Made by a program: the position numbers and the translations under genes. From CBDFHC01 sp965247585 (GTDB taxonomy: Bacteria; Chloroflexota; Dehalococcoidia; Lucifugimonadales; GCA-2712585), in the NCBI GenBank assembly GCA_965247585.1, contig CBDFHC010000005.1:682001-746000 (forward strand): a DNA stretch of 64,000 nucleotides. The letters are read 5' to 3'. Of the stretch, positions 35,680 through 45,989 are shown in pieces. Under the pieces are notes generated by a model. That model made no database searches. It saw nothing but the letters and a program-made list of their open reading frames with translations, and had not been told where the DNA came from. Within the stretch, counting starts at the first letter, position 1; every line of letters begins with the position of its first letter.

Positions 35680-37358
35680 CAATACTTCCTCTCCTGCGGT
35701 TCCCACTGCGTAATCACCGCCGGCAGGTGGGAGATTTCCGGGCCGTCCGGCGTCCTGGTCACCAGGACGTGCTTCAGCCAGTTCTCGTCATCACGGCTTG
35801 GATAGTCGGTCCGGGAGTGCGCGCCGCGGCTCTCCTTACGCTCCAGTCCGCTGACCACAATCGCCTCCGCGCACTCCAGCATGAAGCCCAGCTCCAGCGT
35901 AAACACCAGGTCCGTGTTGAAATGCCTTCCTTTGTCCTGCAACGATACCGTGGCGTACTGCTCCTTGAACCCTTCCACGTTTTTGCGAAGCGACTGCATC
36001 CCTTGCTCGTCCCGGTACACGCCGAAGTTTCGGTCCATCTCAGTGCCCATCTCGACCCGGATCTTGGACCACCGGTTCCCGTTGCTGTCCCGAGAGTAGA
36101 GCACCCGGAACTGGTCCTCCGCCTGCTCCGCGTAGGCCTCCACGTTGAACAGCTTGTACTCCATCTCCGCCGTGGCCTGCGCCGCATGCTCACCGGACCG
36201 CCGCCCGAACACCACCGTGTCCAGCAGCGAATTCGCGCCCAGCCGGTTGCCCCCGTGTACGCTCACGTTGGCGCACTCCCCGGCGGCGTAGAGGCCCGGG
36301 ATGTTCGTTCGACCGTCCACGTCCGTCTTGATTCCACCCATGATATAGTGCATCCCCGGCCTGATGGGGATCGGCTCCTTGATGATGTTCACCCCGGCGA
36401 AGTCCATCCCAATGTCTACGATCTGGGTCAATCGCTCCCGGATCAAGTCCTCGCCCAGGTGCCGCAGGTCCAGCAGCACGCAGCCGTCAATGCCCCTTCC
36501 CTCGTTGATCTCCGTCTGCTCGGCCCGGGACACAACGTCCCGTGACGCCAGCTCCATCATGCTCGGCGCGTACCGCTCCATGAACCGGTCGCCTTCGCTA
36601 TTGAGCAGATAAGCCCCCTCACCCCTCGCCCCCTCAGTAATCAGCACCCCGCTGCCCGTCAGCGTGGTAGGGTGGTACTGGATCATCTCCATATCCATCA
36701 GCGGCGCCCCCGCCTGGTACGCCAGCGCCATCCCGTCGCCGGTGACTATCAGCGCGTTGGTGCTCGGCTCGAACAGCCGGCCCAACCCGCCCGTGGCCAG
36801 GATCACCGCCTTGGCCCGAACGACGTAAATCCGCCCCGTGGCTATCTCCATCGCCACCACCCCACAGCACTCCCCCTCCTCCATGACCAGGGACATCACG
36901 AACCACTCCTCGTAGACCTTCACGTCGGCCTTCATGAGCTGCTCGTACAGCACGTGGAGCATCGCCTGTCCAGTGAAGTCCGCCACGAAAAACGTCCGCG
37001 CCTTTTCCTGCCCCCCAAACGCCCGGGTCCCCAGCCGCCCCTCCTCGTCACGGTTAAAAATTACCCCCATGTGCTCCAGCGAAATAAGCTCCGGCCCCGC
37101 CTCGCGGCACATGATCTCAATGGCGTCCTGGTCTCCCAGGTAGTCGCTCCCCTTCACCGTATCGAAGGCGTGCTGCTGCCAGTCGTCGCCCCGGTCCGTA
37201 AGCGCCGCGTTTATGCCGCCCTGGGCGGCGTTGGAATGGCTCCGCACCGGGTGCACCTTGCTCAGGATAGCCACATTGGCCCCTCGCTCATGGGCCGCCA
37301 ACGCGGCACGCATTCCCGCCAGGCCCCCACCCACCACCAGCACGTCGTGTTCCAGCAA
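35679..37358 (-). CDS. sdhA: Succinate dehydrogenase/fumarate reductase flavoprotein subunit
   Basis: Oxidises succinate to fumarate with covalently bound FAD. 559 residues. FAD-binding fold VLVVGGGLAGMRAAL at the N-terminus, the histidyl-FAD region SHSNAAQGGINAAL (His near 41), active-site blocks HPTTLTGSGVLITEGARGEG and HYIMGGI, and NRLGANSLLDTVVFGRR. First gene of sdhABE; the Nudix gene upstream is separated by about 100 bases. Confidence 0.95.
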   Translation of the reverse strand: MLEHDVLVVGGGLAGMRAALAAHERGANVAILSKVHPVRSHSNAAQGGINAALTDRGDDWQQHAFDTVKGSDYLGDQDAIEIMCREAGPELISLEHMGVIFNRDEEGRLGTRAFGGQEKARTFFVADFTGQAMLHVLYEQLMKADVKVYEEWFVMSLVMEEGECCGVVAMEIATGRIYVVRAKAVILATGGLGRLFEPSTNALIVTGDGMALAYQAGAPLMDMEMIQYHPTTLTGSGVLITEGARGEGAYLLNSEGDRFMERYAPSMMELASRDVVSRAEQTEINEGRGIDGCVLLDLRHLGEDLIRERLTQIVDIGMDFAGVNIIKEPIPIRPGMHYIMGGIKTDVDGRTNIPGLYAAGECANVSVHGGNRLGANSLLDTVVFGRRSGEHAAQATAEMEYKLFNVEAYAEQAEDQFRVLYSRDSNGNRWSKIRVEMGTEMDRNFGVYRDEQGMQSLRKNVEGFKEQYATVSLQDKGRHFNTDLVFTLELGFMLECAEAIVVSGLERKESRGAHSRTDYPSRDDENWLKHVLVTRTPDGPEISHLPAVITQWEPQERKY

Positions 37359-37455
37359 CCCTTTGCCTCCGAACCAATCTTAACCGACGGCCAATGTTAG
37401 CAAATAGCCCATCCCAAGGCAACGAAAACGCGCGAGAGACCGGCCGCCGGAGGCG

Positions 37456-38004
37456 TTACGGCGTTCGGCCCCGCCTCCCCACCACCAGCATCAGCGACGC
37501 TATGCTCTTCGCGTCCTGTATCTCCCCGGCGGCGATCATCTCCGGCACCCGCTCCAGCGACACCTTCACCAGCTCTATGCTCTCGTCCTCTTCCGGCTGC
37601 CCCTCGCCCGCTTCCAGCTCCGTCGCCAGGAACGCGTGCATCCCCTCGGTGCAGTAACCCGGCGTCGTCCAGAAGTAGCTCAGCTGCTCCATCCTGCCGG
37701 CGCGGTAACCCGTCTCCTCCCGCAGCTCCCGGTGCGCGGCCTCCTCCGCCGCCTCGCCGGGGTCAATGCCACCGGCGGGCACCTCCAGCAGATACCGCTC
37801 AATCGCCTTCCGGTACTGCCGCACCAGCACCGCGTTGCCGTCGCGGTCCAGCGGCACGATGCAAACGCAGTCCCCGTGCTCTATGATCTCCCGGCTGATC
37901 AGCCGCCCGCTGGGAAGGCGCACCGTATCCACCCGCAGATTGACTATCTTGCCTTCATAGGGCCGAGAGGACTCCACCGTGGGCTCGTTCTGGGGGAAAG
38001 TCAT
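37456..38004 (-). CDS. Nudix hydrolase (ADP-ribose pyrophosphatase type)
   Basis: 182 residues with a full Nudix box, GGIDPGEAAEEAAHRELREE followed by TGY (about residues 78-100). The preceding VVLPLDRDG-like block and the C-terminal YFWTTPGYCTEGMHAF match ADP-ribose pyrophosphatases, which hydrolyse ADP-ribose to AMP and ribose 5-phosphate. It lies 10 bases downstream of the NAD kinase stop-start junction, so the pair may act together in NAD turnover. Confidence 0.88.
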   Translation of the reverse strand: MTFPQNEPTVESSRPYEGKIVNLRVDTVRLPSGRLISREIIEHGDCVCIVPLDRDGNAVLVRQYRKAIERYLLEVPAGGIDPGEAAEEAAHRELREETGYRAGRMEQLSYFWTTPGYCTEGMHAFLATELEAGEGQPEEDESIELVKVSLERVPEMIAAGEIQDAKSIASLMLVVGRRGRTP

Positions 38005-38014
38005 CGTGAGCAGG

Positions 38015-38914
38015 CTAATAGAAAACGGCCCGGCCGGCGCCCTGGTTCGACTCGAAGCCCAACCGCCGCGTCAGCGACCCGTAGAACTCCTCCGGCGCCC
38101 GGTCCCGCAGGAACAACCCCGTCATCTCGCTCCTCTCCACCCTCACCCCGTCCCCCTTCTGCAGCGACAGGTCCATAAAACCGTCCACGCTGAAAATCGC
38201 CGGGTCCTCTGACTCTATCTGCAGCTCCACCACCGCCGATGAAGGCAGCACCAGCGCCGTCGCCAGCCCAACGTGCGGCGCCACCGGCTTCAGCACCATC
38301 TCCTGCGCCTGCGGTTGCAGAATGGGCCCGCCCGCTGAAAGGTTGTACCCCGTGCTCCCCGTCGCCGTGCAGATAACCACCGCGTCGGCCCGATAGAACG
38401 TCAGGTGCGCCCCGTCGATCCACGCCTGCACTCGAATAACCCGGGCCACCGCGCCTCGGCCCAGCACCACGTCGTTCAGCGCGTGATAGCTGGGGCTCTC
38501 CGCCGTCTGGGCCGACCCTTCTCCGCGAAGCACCCGCACCTTCAGCATCGCCCGCTCCTCCACCCACCCCGCGCCCTCCAGGAACGTGGGAATCTTGGAG
38601 AGCGCCTCCTCGGCCCGCAGCTCCGTCATAAAACCCAGGCGTCCCAGGTTTATTCCCAAAATGGGCACCCGGTGCGGGGCCGCCGCCTGCGCCGCGCGGA
38701 GAATCGTCCCGTCCCCCCCAACAGTTATCAACAGGTCCGTCTCTTCTATCAGCGGATGCGTGGCAGCGCCGTTGGCCGCCTTCTTCCAGCACCGCCGCAG
38801 CGGGCTGACGGCCTGATGCACCTCCTCCGCCATTGCCACAGCCCGAGGCGCTCTGGCGTTAAAGATAATCCCAACCGTGTTGATCGGCTTCACCGGACGG
38901 CTACCTTGCATCAC
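38015..38914 (-). CDS. nadK: NAD kinase
   Basis: Phosphorylates NAD(H) to NADP(H) using ATP or polyphosphate. 299 residues. The catalytic GGDGT is in LLITVGGDGTILRAA (about 63-77), with GINLGRLGFMTEL (about 86-98) and TATGSTGYNLSAGGPI (about 185-200). An ATG at the second codon is an equally good start. The Nudix gene follows after 10 bases. Confidence 0.93.
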   Translation of the reverse strand: MMQGSRPVKPINTVGIIFNARAPRAVAMAEEVHQAVSPLRRCWKKAANGAATHPLIEETDLLITVGGDGTILRAAQAAAPHRVPILGINLGRLGFMTELRAEEALSKIPTFLEGAGWVEERAMLKVRVLRGEGSAQTAESPSYHALNDVVLGRGAVARVIRVQAWIDGAHLTFYRADAVVICTATGSTGYNLSAGGPILQPQAQEMVLKPVAPHVGLATALVLPSSAVVELQIESEDPAIFSVDGFMDLSLQKGDGVRVERSEMTGLFLRDRAPEEFYGSLTRRLGFESNQGAGRAVFY

Positions 38915-39196
38915 TTGAATAGAGATCGCGGTCGAAAAACCGTGGCAACTCTAGCATCGCCTCCAGGGGCAGTCAAACCGCGCTGCCCCAGGTGGTCGTC
39001 AGGGATGACCAGACGTAGCCCAGGGCCGGTCGGACGCCTGCCTAAACTCAGTTCGATATTAGGAAGCGTCCGGTTAGTTTAATAACATGTAGGTTCCGTT
39101 AAGTTACGTTAATTGAGATGTAAAAGAGTTCTCTGGTAAGGTTGTCTAGGCGCCAGTTCCGCCTCGGAATTCGTGCGCATGACGAATGGAGGGCGA
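38915..39196. other. Intergenic region between nadK and the secreted protein gene
   Basis: About 280 bases between divergent genes. No repeat copy and no clear promoter recognised; GGAGGGCGA precedes the ATG at 39197. Confidence 0.4.
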
Positions 39197-42109
39197 ATGT
39201 CTAAATCTAAGGCCGGTTGGAGACGCTCAGTAGTCCTGGGACTTACCCTTGGTTTGCTGGCGGTGCTAACGCTGGCAGTGATCGGAATTGTTAGCGCCAA
39301 TACCAACACCGTTACCGTGCCTGGGGCGGCTGGGTTGCCGGGCAACCTTATTGGGTCGGACGGGTCAGCGCCTGTGGATTCAGGCCTCGATCTTACCAAT
39401 GCCTCGTAAATTGAGGTAATCGCCTCCGGTTTCACAGGCCGTGTCGGATCTGGCACTGACTACGCCAACGGATGCTGTTTTGTCGCTGAATTCGTCGATG
39501 GCAGCGGCACGACGATACCACTACCGCCTACCTATCCTGCGGTTCGAGCAGGTGATTTTCCCGTTGTGCCCTCTGGTCCTCTCCCTATGCCACCTAGTTG
39601 GTTTTACCCTATTTCTCCCACTGCGATAACCAACGCAAATTGGTTCTCTACCGGGGGTCCGGGGGTATACAACAGTGGACCATTACCGGTTCCCCCAGGA
39701 GCTGTAGGAGTCCGGTACGGCACCATTGACAGCGGCTATGGAGACAACGTAGGCGCGCTTACTGTGACGACATCTATAGTCGCCGCTTCCGGAATTGCCT
39801 GCGGGGACACGATCACTGCTGACACCACCCTCACGGCCGACGTAGTGTGCCCCACTGGCTACAATGGGGTTGGACTGGAGATCCAGGCCAGCGGAGTCAC
39901 TCTCGATGGCAACGGGTACCGAGTAATCGGAGGCGGCGGTTCATCGTCGAAAGGTGTCCAGGTTTCCGGTCAGGCCAATGTTGTCGTTAAGAGCATCCAG
40001 CTCGAGAACTTTCGGATCGGGATTTACGCTCCCAATGCACCTGATCTGACCGTCACCGACAGCACCATCGAGGTTAACGTAGTCATCGGCATACAGACCG
40101 GGGGAACTACTGATCGGCTGACCCTGTCGGGCAACGTCATATCAACCCGGCTCGATGCTCTGCTGATTGGTGGCGGATCCGGCCACGTCTGGAGCAACAA
40201 TTACTTCGAGTCGACGGGCTGGTACAGCCACGATAACGGCGTCACCAACGCGATTATCACCGATAACATCTTCGATTCCCCGCTGGGTGCGCGGGCGTAC
40301 GGGTTGTACATCTACGGTAATGGCAACACGATTACGGGGAACGACTTCACCGGGTACTACATCGGGTTGTGGCTCGGCGGCGGATCGAACAATATTGTGT
40401 CGCGCAATACGATCCACGACACCGGGCGGCGGTTTGGAGCCCTGTACATCACCAGCAATACCAGTGGTAGCAAGATCTACAACAATAACTTCAGGAACAA
40501 TTTTGGGACATACATCAACGATAGGAGCGCCGGCAGAATAGGCGGCAGCGGTAGTCCGAATGTGTTCAATCTGTCCAAGGCGAATGGGGGCGGCAACTGG
40601 TTTGACATCTTCGACCAACCCGGCGAGGGCTGTAACGACGGCGACAGTGACGGGTTCTGTGACAGTGGCTATGGCCCCAATAGCAGGGTGAGAAACGCCA
40701 GAGATAATTTCCCGCTGACGCAAGAGGTTAGCCCAGCTCCGTCTGACGACACGCCTCCCGCCATCAGCGTGGACGTCTCCGGCGCCTTGGGCAACAACGG
40801 CTGGTACACCTCCGACGTCACGGTCACCTGGACCGTCACTGACGACGAGTCTGACGTCACCACCACCGGCTGCGAGACCCAGAACGTCACCGTAGACACC
40901 TCCGGCGTTACCTATACCTGTTCGGCGGAGTCCGCAGGCGGTTCCGCCTCGGATAGCGTCACACTCAAGTGGGACGCCACGGCCCCCACCATCAGCGGCA
41001 GCGCTTCTCCCGCCCCCAATGGCAACGGTTGGAACAACACCAACGTTACGGTCAGCTACACCGCGGCGGATGGACTCTCCGGCATCGACGCCGGCGCCAG
41101 CGACTTCGGCGATGACTTGCTCACCGCTGAGGACGCGGGCCTGTCCGCCAGCGGCACCGTGGTCGACCTGGCCGGCAACTCTGCCTCAGCCTTGGTCGGT
41201 GGTATCAACATCGACAAGACCGCTCCTGTGGTCACGGCCCCGGACGGCCAGGTCTTCCCAGAGGATGAGCCCGCTACCTACTCCCCCACCGCCACGGACA
41301 ACCTCTCGGGCATCGCCACTTTGACCAGCAGCCCACCCAGCGGCTCGCTGCAGCCCATCGGCGTGATTACCGTCACCCACACCGCCGTCGACCTGGCGGA
41401 CAACTCCTCCAGCGCCACCCACTCGGTCATCATCACCGGCGCCTGCGACTGCACCGAGAGCAAGGGCTTCTGGAAGAAGCAGTTCAGCGGTAAGGGTAAG
41501 AAAGCCCAGATAGACGACCCCACGTTGCAGACGTACCTGGACGTGGTCAACTTCGCCAGCGGGGTCTTCTCGGAGACCGTAGCCGCGGGGACCATAGCTC
41601 AGGCTCAGCAGGTGCTGGACCCCAAGAACGGGAGCAACCGTGGCGGCAGCGGCAACGGGAGCAACCAGTCCAAGGACTCGGGCTCAGGCTCCGGCAGTGG
41701 CAAGAAAAAGAAGAAGAAGGGTGACGACAAGAGCGGCTCGGGCAGCGGCAACAAGCTGGACAAGAAGCGCCGCGACGCCACGTCACAGGCCCTGGCGGCA
41801 TGGCTGAACTTCGCCAAGGGCGGAATCACATTCGACGAGGCCATCACCATAGACCAGGGCAGCCAGAGTGGCAGCGGCTCGGGGAACGGCGCACCGGCAG
41901 AGGTACTCTCCTTCGAGGCCCTGATAGCCGAGGTCGAAGCCATCCTGAACAACCCCAACGCCACCAAGGACGACCTGAACCGTGCCAAGGACCTGGCGGA
42001 GTCGGTCAACCAGCACGACGCCAACAACCCCCTGTGCGGCAGCAACTCGGGATCAGACAAGAACAGCAAATCCGGCTCAAGGGACAGCAAGAGCGGTTCC
42101 GGGTCATAG
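39197..42109 (+). pseudogene. Large secreted beta-helix/Ig-like protein with an in-frame TAA after the signal region
   Basis: The ATG at 39197 (GGAGGG upstream) opens a signal peptide, SVVLGLTLGLLAVLTLAVIG, with a likely cut after VSA. After 70 codons the frame meets TAA (39407-39409), then continues without another stop to 42109. The rest contains parallel beta-helix repeats (about 39850-40560: NGYRVIGGGGSS, DNIFDSPLGARAYGLYI), two or three Ig-like/PKD-like repeats (TPPAISVDVSG, APTISGSASPAPN, APVVTAPDGQ), the block TESKGFWKKQ, and a G/S/K-rich low-complexity tail. A GTG at 39566 could start a leaderless product, but that would lose export. Role: probable cell-surface or matrix protein. Confidence 0.72.
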
Positions 42110-42154
42110 GTACCGCGGGAAAGGCTGACGACGCGGTCAGCTACACGTAGATAC

Positions 42155-42190
42155 AACAGGAACGCCGGGCTAACGCCCGGCGTTCCTGTT
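42155..42190 (+). terminator. Rho-independent-type terminator
   Basis: AACAGGAACGCCGGG-CTAACG-CCCGGCGTTCCTGTT, a perfect 15-bp stem, followed by TCTTGTT. It is 45 bases after the stop of the secreted protein gene. Confidence 0.88.
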
Positions 42191-42460
42191 TCTTGTTCCA
42201 GCAGGCTGATAAAAAGGGAGTGCAGAGGGGCTAAGCCCCTTTGCCCGGAGTCTCAGAAGCAACCGCTTGATGTTCTCTTGCACTACGGCAAAGTCTCTTT
42301 GCGACAGCACACCCAGCTTTTTTCGTATCGTTCTTCGTTCCATTGTTTGTACTACGCCCGATATCCGGGAAGGTGCTTTCAGTCCCGCCGCCATCCATTC
42401 CTCTACTACGCTGTCTCCTAGTCGCTCGGTCTCAATTCGGCTAGTCACCGGCAACATCAC
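42170..42460 (-). pseudogene. MazF/PemK-family toxin fragment (N-terminus missing)
   Basis: 96 codons. The part to about residue 65 matches the C-terminal two-thirds of PemK/MazF endoribonuclease toxins: MLPVTSRIETERLGD, then GLKAPSRISGVVQTMERRTI, then KLGVLSQRDFAVVQENIKRLL. About 35 N-terminal residues are missing, and a stop lies in frame just upstream. The last 25 codons come from Element A copy 14 and the terminator, so the natural end is lost as well. No antitoxin gene is seen next to it. Confidence 0.6.
42215..42256 (+). repeat. Element A copy 14 (fragment)
   Basis: GGGAGTGCAGAGGGGCTAAG, CCCCTTTGCCCGGAGTCT, then it ends. The copy covers the 3' end of the minus-strand toxin fragment. 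Confidence 0.72.
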
Positions 42461-42490
42461 CGCATCCAGACGTTCCTTGAGGCGTTGTCA

Positions 42491-42910
42491 TCAACTTTTC
42501 TTCTCTGGCTCACTCGGTGGAGGATTAACCGTAACCGGGACCGTTATTTTTAGTTCATTATCCACCAGTATAGAAATTTGATAGTCCCCGGGATTGTTAA
42601 ATTTTACCCGTGCCAGACCAACCATCTGGTTGATAAACGCCCTCGCACCAGGTTTCCGGGGCTTTGGAATATTCAGCTCTTGACTAATGGCCAGCAGTTC
42701 GCTGCCGTCTTCGTCTGACAGCAAGATCCGTGTGTTCTTCTTAGTTCCGAATTCCCCAGACCCAGCACTGTAGGTTGTTACTAGGTACATCTGCGGCAGC
42801 ACGAATGGCAGAGTCGGCGGATTTATTTCGTTGAAGATTCCCATCACGTTTAGCTTGCCTGAACTCGTGACGTTGGCGTAATCCGCCATTACCGCTAATA
42901 AGACATCCAT
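42491..42910 (-). CDS. DUF6941-like protein
   Basis: 139 residues beginning MDVLLAVMADYANVTSSGKL and NVMGIFNEI, which I recognise as the DUF6941 type. A second block, KFNNPGDYQISILVDNELK, is typical of the C-terminal beta sandwich. Function unknown, cytoplasmic. It lies 30 bases upstream of the toxin fragment on the same strand and downstream of nuoN. Confidence 0.7.
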   Translation of the reverse strand: MDVLLAVMADYANVTSSGKLNVMGIFNEINPPTLPFVLPQMYLVTTYSAGSGEFGTKKNTRILLSDEDGSELLAISQELNIPKPRKPGARAFINQMVGLARVKFNNPGDYQISILVDNELKITVPVTVNPPPSEPEKKS

Positions 42911-42982
42911 CTAACAATTATGCTTCGCCGCCCGTTCGCTATCAACTTGCCGCTGGACGTTCGAGACGTCGCCCCTATCCCC

Positions 42983-44473
42983 CTACCCCCCCGTCAACGA
43001 CCCCGCCGCCACGTCCGTCACCCACGTCATCAGCCGCGGCGCTATCCCCATCACCAGCACCGCCAGCCCGCTCACCCCCAGCGCCACCCGGAACGGCACC
43101 GAGGACGGCACCTTCTCCTCCGATGCCGGCTCCTCCATGTACATCACCCGCACTACTCGCAGGTAGTAGTAAGCCGACACCACGCTGTTCACCACCCCCA
43201 GCACCGCCAACCACGCCAGGTCCGCCTGCACCGCCGCGCTGAACAGGAATATCTTGCCTATAAACAGCCCCGTGGGCGGCATCCCTATCAGCGAAATCAT
43301 CGCCACCCCCAGCACCAGCGCGACCATCGGCGCCCGCTGGCCCACCCCCGCGTAGTCGTCTATCTGGTCGCTCTCCACCTTGTTCGAGATGGCGATTATC
43401 GCGAAGAACGCCGCCAGGTTAGTAGCCGCGTACGCCGCCAGGTAAAACAGCAGGCTGCTGGCCCCCGCCGACTCGCCTACTCCCCCCACTCGCCCCGCCA
43501 CCGCCGCCAGCCCCACCATCATGTACCCCGCGTTCGCTATCGTGCTGTACCCCAGCAGCCGCTTGATATTGCTCTGCGCCATCGCCACCAAGTTCCCCAC
43601 CGTCATTGACACCGCCGCCAGCACCGCGAACAGCATCGCCCAGTCCACGTCGAACGCGGGAAACGCCACGTAGAACACCCGCAGCAGGATGGCAAATCCC
43701 GCCGCCTTGCTCGCCACCGAAAGGAACGCCACCGCTGGCGTCGGCCCGCCCTCGTACACGTCCGGCACCCACATCTGGAACGGCACCGATGATATCTTGA
43801 AGCCGAACCCCGCCACCACCAGGATTACCCCCAGCAGCAGCCCGTAGCTCCCAAAGGGCACTCCCGGGTCCACCGGCCCCGCCAGCGCTTCGCCGATCGC
43901 GGGCAGGTATGTAGTCCCCGCGAACCCCAGCACCAGCACAATCCCGTACAGCAGCAGCGCCGAGCTCACCCCATTCAGCACCAGGAACTTCAGCCCCGCC
44001 TCGCTGGACCGCGGCGTCATCAGGAACGCCGCCATCGCCACCATCGGCAGCGCCGTCAGCTCTAGCGACACGTATATCGTTATCAGCTCCGTCGCCGTCG
44101 CCAGCGCCATCATCCCTGTCGCCGAAAGCAGCACCAGCCCCAGGAACTCCCCCTGCAACCGCTTCAAGTGCCGCATGTAGTCCACCGAGGCCATTATCAC
44201 CAGCCCGGTGATCCCCAGCACCAGCAGCTTGAAAAAGAGCGCGAACTTGTCTATGGTCAGCGCCCCAAACACGCCCACCATCTGCCCCGTGGCCTGAGAG
44301 TGAACGTCGTCCCACAGCACTATGCTCAACCCCACCGGCACCGCCAGCCCCACCACCGCCACCAGCGCCAGCAGCCCCTTTCGGTTCACCAGCAGGTCCA
44401 GCCCCATCACCAGCAGGGCCAACCCCACCATGCTTATCTCCGGCGAGAGCAGATATACGTCGTGGTCAGACAT
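42983..44473 (-). CDS. nuoN: NADH-quinone oxidoreductase subunit N
   Basis: Proton-pumping membrane subunit of complex I (496 residues, about 14 helices), homologous to antiporters. Key blocks: LELTALPMVAMAAF (charged Glu in helix 5), PFQMWVPDVYEGGPTPAVAF with the loop-helix Lys region, and QSNIKRLLGYSTIANAGYMM. Last gene of the nuo operon; it starts four bases after nuoM. Confidence 0.95.
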   Translation of the reverse strand: MSDHDVYLLSPEISMVGLALLVMGLDLLVNRKGLLALVAVVGLAVPVGLSIVLWDDVHSQATGQMVGVFGALTIDKFALFFKLLVLGITGLVIMASVDYMRHLKRLQGEFLGLVLLSATGMMALATATELITIYVSLELTALPMVAMAAFLMTPRSSEAGLKFLVLNGVSSALLLYGIVLVLGFAGTTYLPAIGEALAGPVDPGVPFGSYGLLLGVILVVAGFGFKISSVPFQMWVPDVYEGGPTPAVAFLSVASKAAGFAILLRVFYVAFPAFDVDWAMLFAVLAAVSMTVGNLVAMAQSNIKRLLGYSTIANAGYMMVGLAAVAGRVGGVGESAGASSLLFYLAAYAATNLAAFFAIIAISNKVESDQIDDYAGVGQRAPMVALVLGVAMISLIGMPPTGLFIGKIFLFSAAVQADLAWLAVLGVVNSVVSAYYYLRVVRVMYMEEPASEEKVPSSVPFRVALGVSGLAVLVMGIAPRLMTWVTDVAAGSLTGG

Positions 44474-44476
44474 TCG

Positions 44477-45982
44477 CTATCTCATCATCGCCGCTATGGG
44501 GTCTATTCCGGCGCGAAATACATCGGTAAGCAGCGAGGGGTAGATGCCGAACACCAGGATGGCCGCCACCAGCAACGCCAGCGGCGCCGCCTCTATCAGG
44601 CTGCAGTCCTTCAGCTCCGCGAACCGCCGCCGCGACGGCCCGAACAGCACCCGCTCCGCCATCCACAAGATATATCCTGCTGTCAGCACAATGCCGAACG
44701 CCCCGAACGCCGTAAGCAACGGATACGCCTTGAAGCTCCCAAGAAACACCAGCAGCTCCGCCACGAACCCGCTCGTCCCCGGCAGCCCCAGTGACGCCAG
44801 CCCAGCGATCAGGAACGCCCCAGCAACCAACGGCATCCGGCCCGCCAGCCCCCCCAGGTCCGGGATATACCTCGTATGCGTCTTGTCATATATCAACCCA
44901 ACGGCTAAGAACAACAGCCCGGTGATGGTTCCGTGGGTGAAAAGCTGCATCGCCGCTCCCGTCAGACCCACCGACGAGAACCCCCCGCCGGCTAGCCCAA
45001 TAGAGCCAATGCCCAGCAGCACCAGCCCCATGTGGCTTATGCTGCTGTACGCAATGAGCCGCTTCAAGTCCGTCTGCCGCAGCGTCACCACCGCGGCGTA
45101 CAGTATCGTGATCACCGCCAGCAGCGTTAGCTCCAGGGCGTGGTTCTGGGCAATTCCCGGGAACATCCCCACTGAGATTCGAAGCAGGCCATAGCCCCCC
45201 ATCTTCAGCAGCACCCCCGCCAGCATCACGCTCACCGCCGTCGGCGCGTCCGTGTGCGCGTCCGGCAGCCACGTATGCACCGGCAACAACGGCAGCTTTA
45301 TAGCGAACGCCACGAAGAAGAACCAGAACACCACCGTCAGCGGCAGCAGCGTCGCCGCCGTCCCGGCCCCGCCTTCCGCCAGCATCGTCATGTCGAAGTG
45401 CCCGATGTTGGACGCGAAGAACAGCGACAGTATCCCCACCAGCATGAAGGCGCTGCCCAGGAACGTGAACATCACAAATTTCATCGCCGAGTACTGCCGC
45501 CGTCCCGTTCCCCAGATGGAGATCAGGAAGTACATCGGGATCAGCTCCAGCTCCCAGAACACGAAGAACAGCAGGAAGTCCAGCGACACAAAGACGCCCA
45601 TCACCGCCGTCTGGAGGATCAGCAGCCAGGCAAAGTACTCCCGTACCCGGTGCCGGATCTTCCACGAGGCCAGCACCGCGCAAAGCCCCAGCAGCCCCGT
45701 GAGCAGCACCAGTGGCGCGCTCAGCCCGTCCACCCCAAGCTGGTACTGCGCCGTGAACGCGGTGCCCTTTATCCAAACGAACTTGTCTATAAGCTGGAAC
45801 CGCGCCGTGCCATCCGGGTCGAACCGCGTGAACACGATAATCGCCAGCGCCAGGTCCGCCACCCCAATCGCCACCGCCCACAGCCGCACCAGCCGGTCGT
45901 CCCGCAGCAGCGCGATAATCAAGATCGCCCCTGCCAGGGGGAGGAACAGCGTGGCGGTTAGCAGGCCGTCGAACGTGTCCAC
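44477..45982 (-). CDS. nuoM: NADH-quinone oxidoreductase subunit M
   Basis: Antiporter-like proton-channel subunit (501 residues). WELELIPMYFLISIWG carries the helix-5 Glu; LPVHTWLPDAHTDAPTAVSV and RQTDLKRLIAYSSISHMG are family signatures. It starts eight bases after nuoL. Confidence 0.96.
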   Translation of the reverse strand: MDTFDGLLTATLFLPLAGAILIIALLRDDRLVRLWAVAIGVADLALAIIVFTRFDPDGTARFQLIDKFVWIKGTAFTAQYQLGVDGLSAPLVLLTGLLGLCAVLASWKIRHRVREYFAWLLILQTAVMGVFVSLDFLLFFVFWELELIPMYFLISIWGTGRRQYSAMKFVMFTFLGSAFMLVGILSLFFASNIGHFDMTMLAEGGAGTAATLLPLTVVFWFFFVAFAIKLPLLPVHTWLPDAHTDAPTAVSVMLAGVLLKMGGYGLLRISVGMFPGIAQNHALELTLLAVITILYAAVVTLRQTDLKRLIAYSSISHMGLVLLGIGSIGLAGGGFSSVGLTGAAMQLFTHGTITGLLFLAVGLIYDKTHTRYIPDLGGLAGRMPLVAGAFLIAGLASLGLPGTSGFVAELLVFLGSFKAYPLLTAFGAFGIVLTAGYILWMAERVLFGPSRRRFAELKDCSLIEAAPLALLVAAILVFGIYPSLLTDVFRAGIDPIAAMMR

Positions 45983-45989
45983 TGTTACT

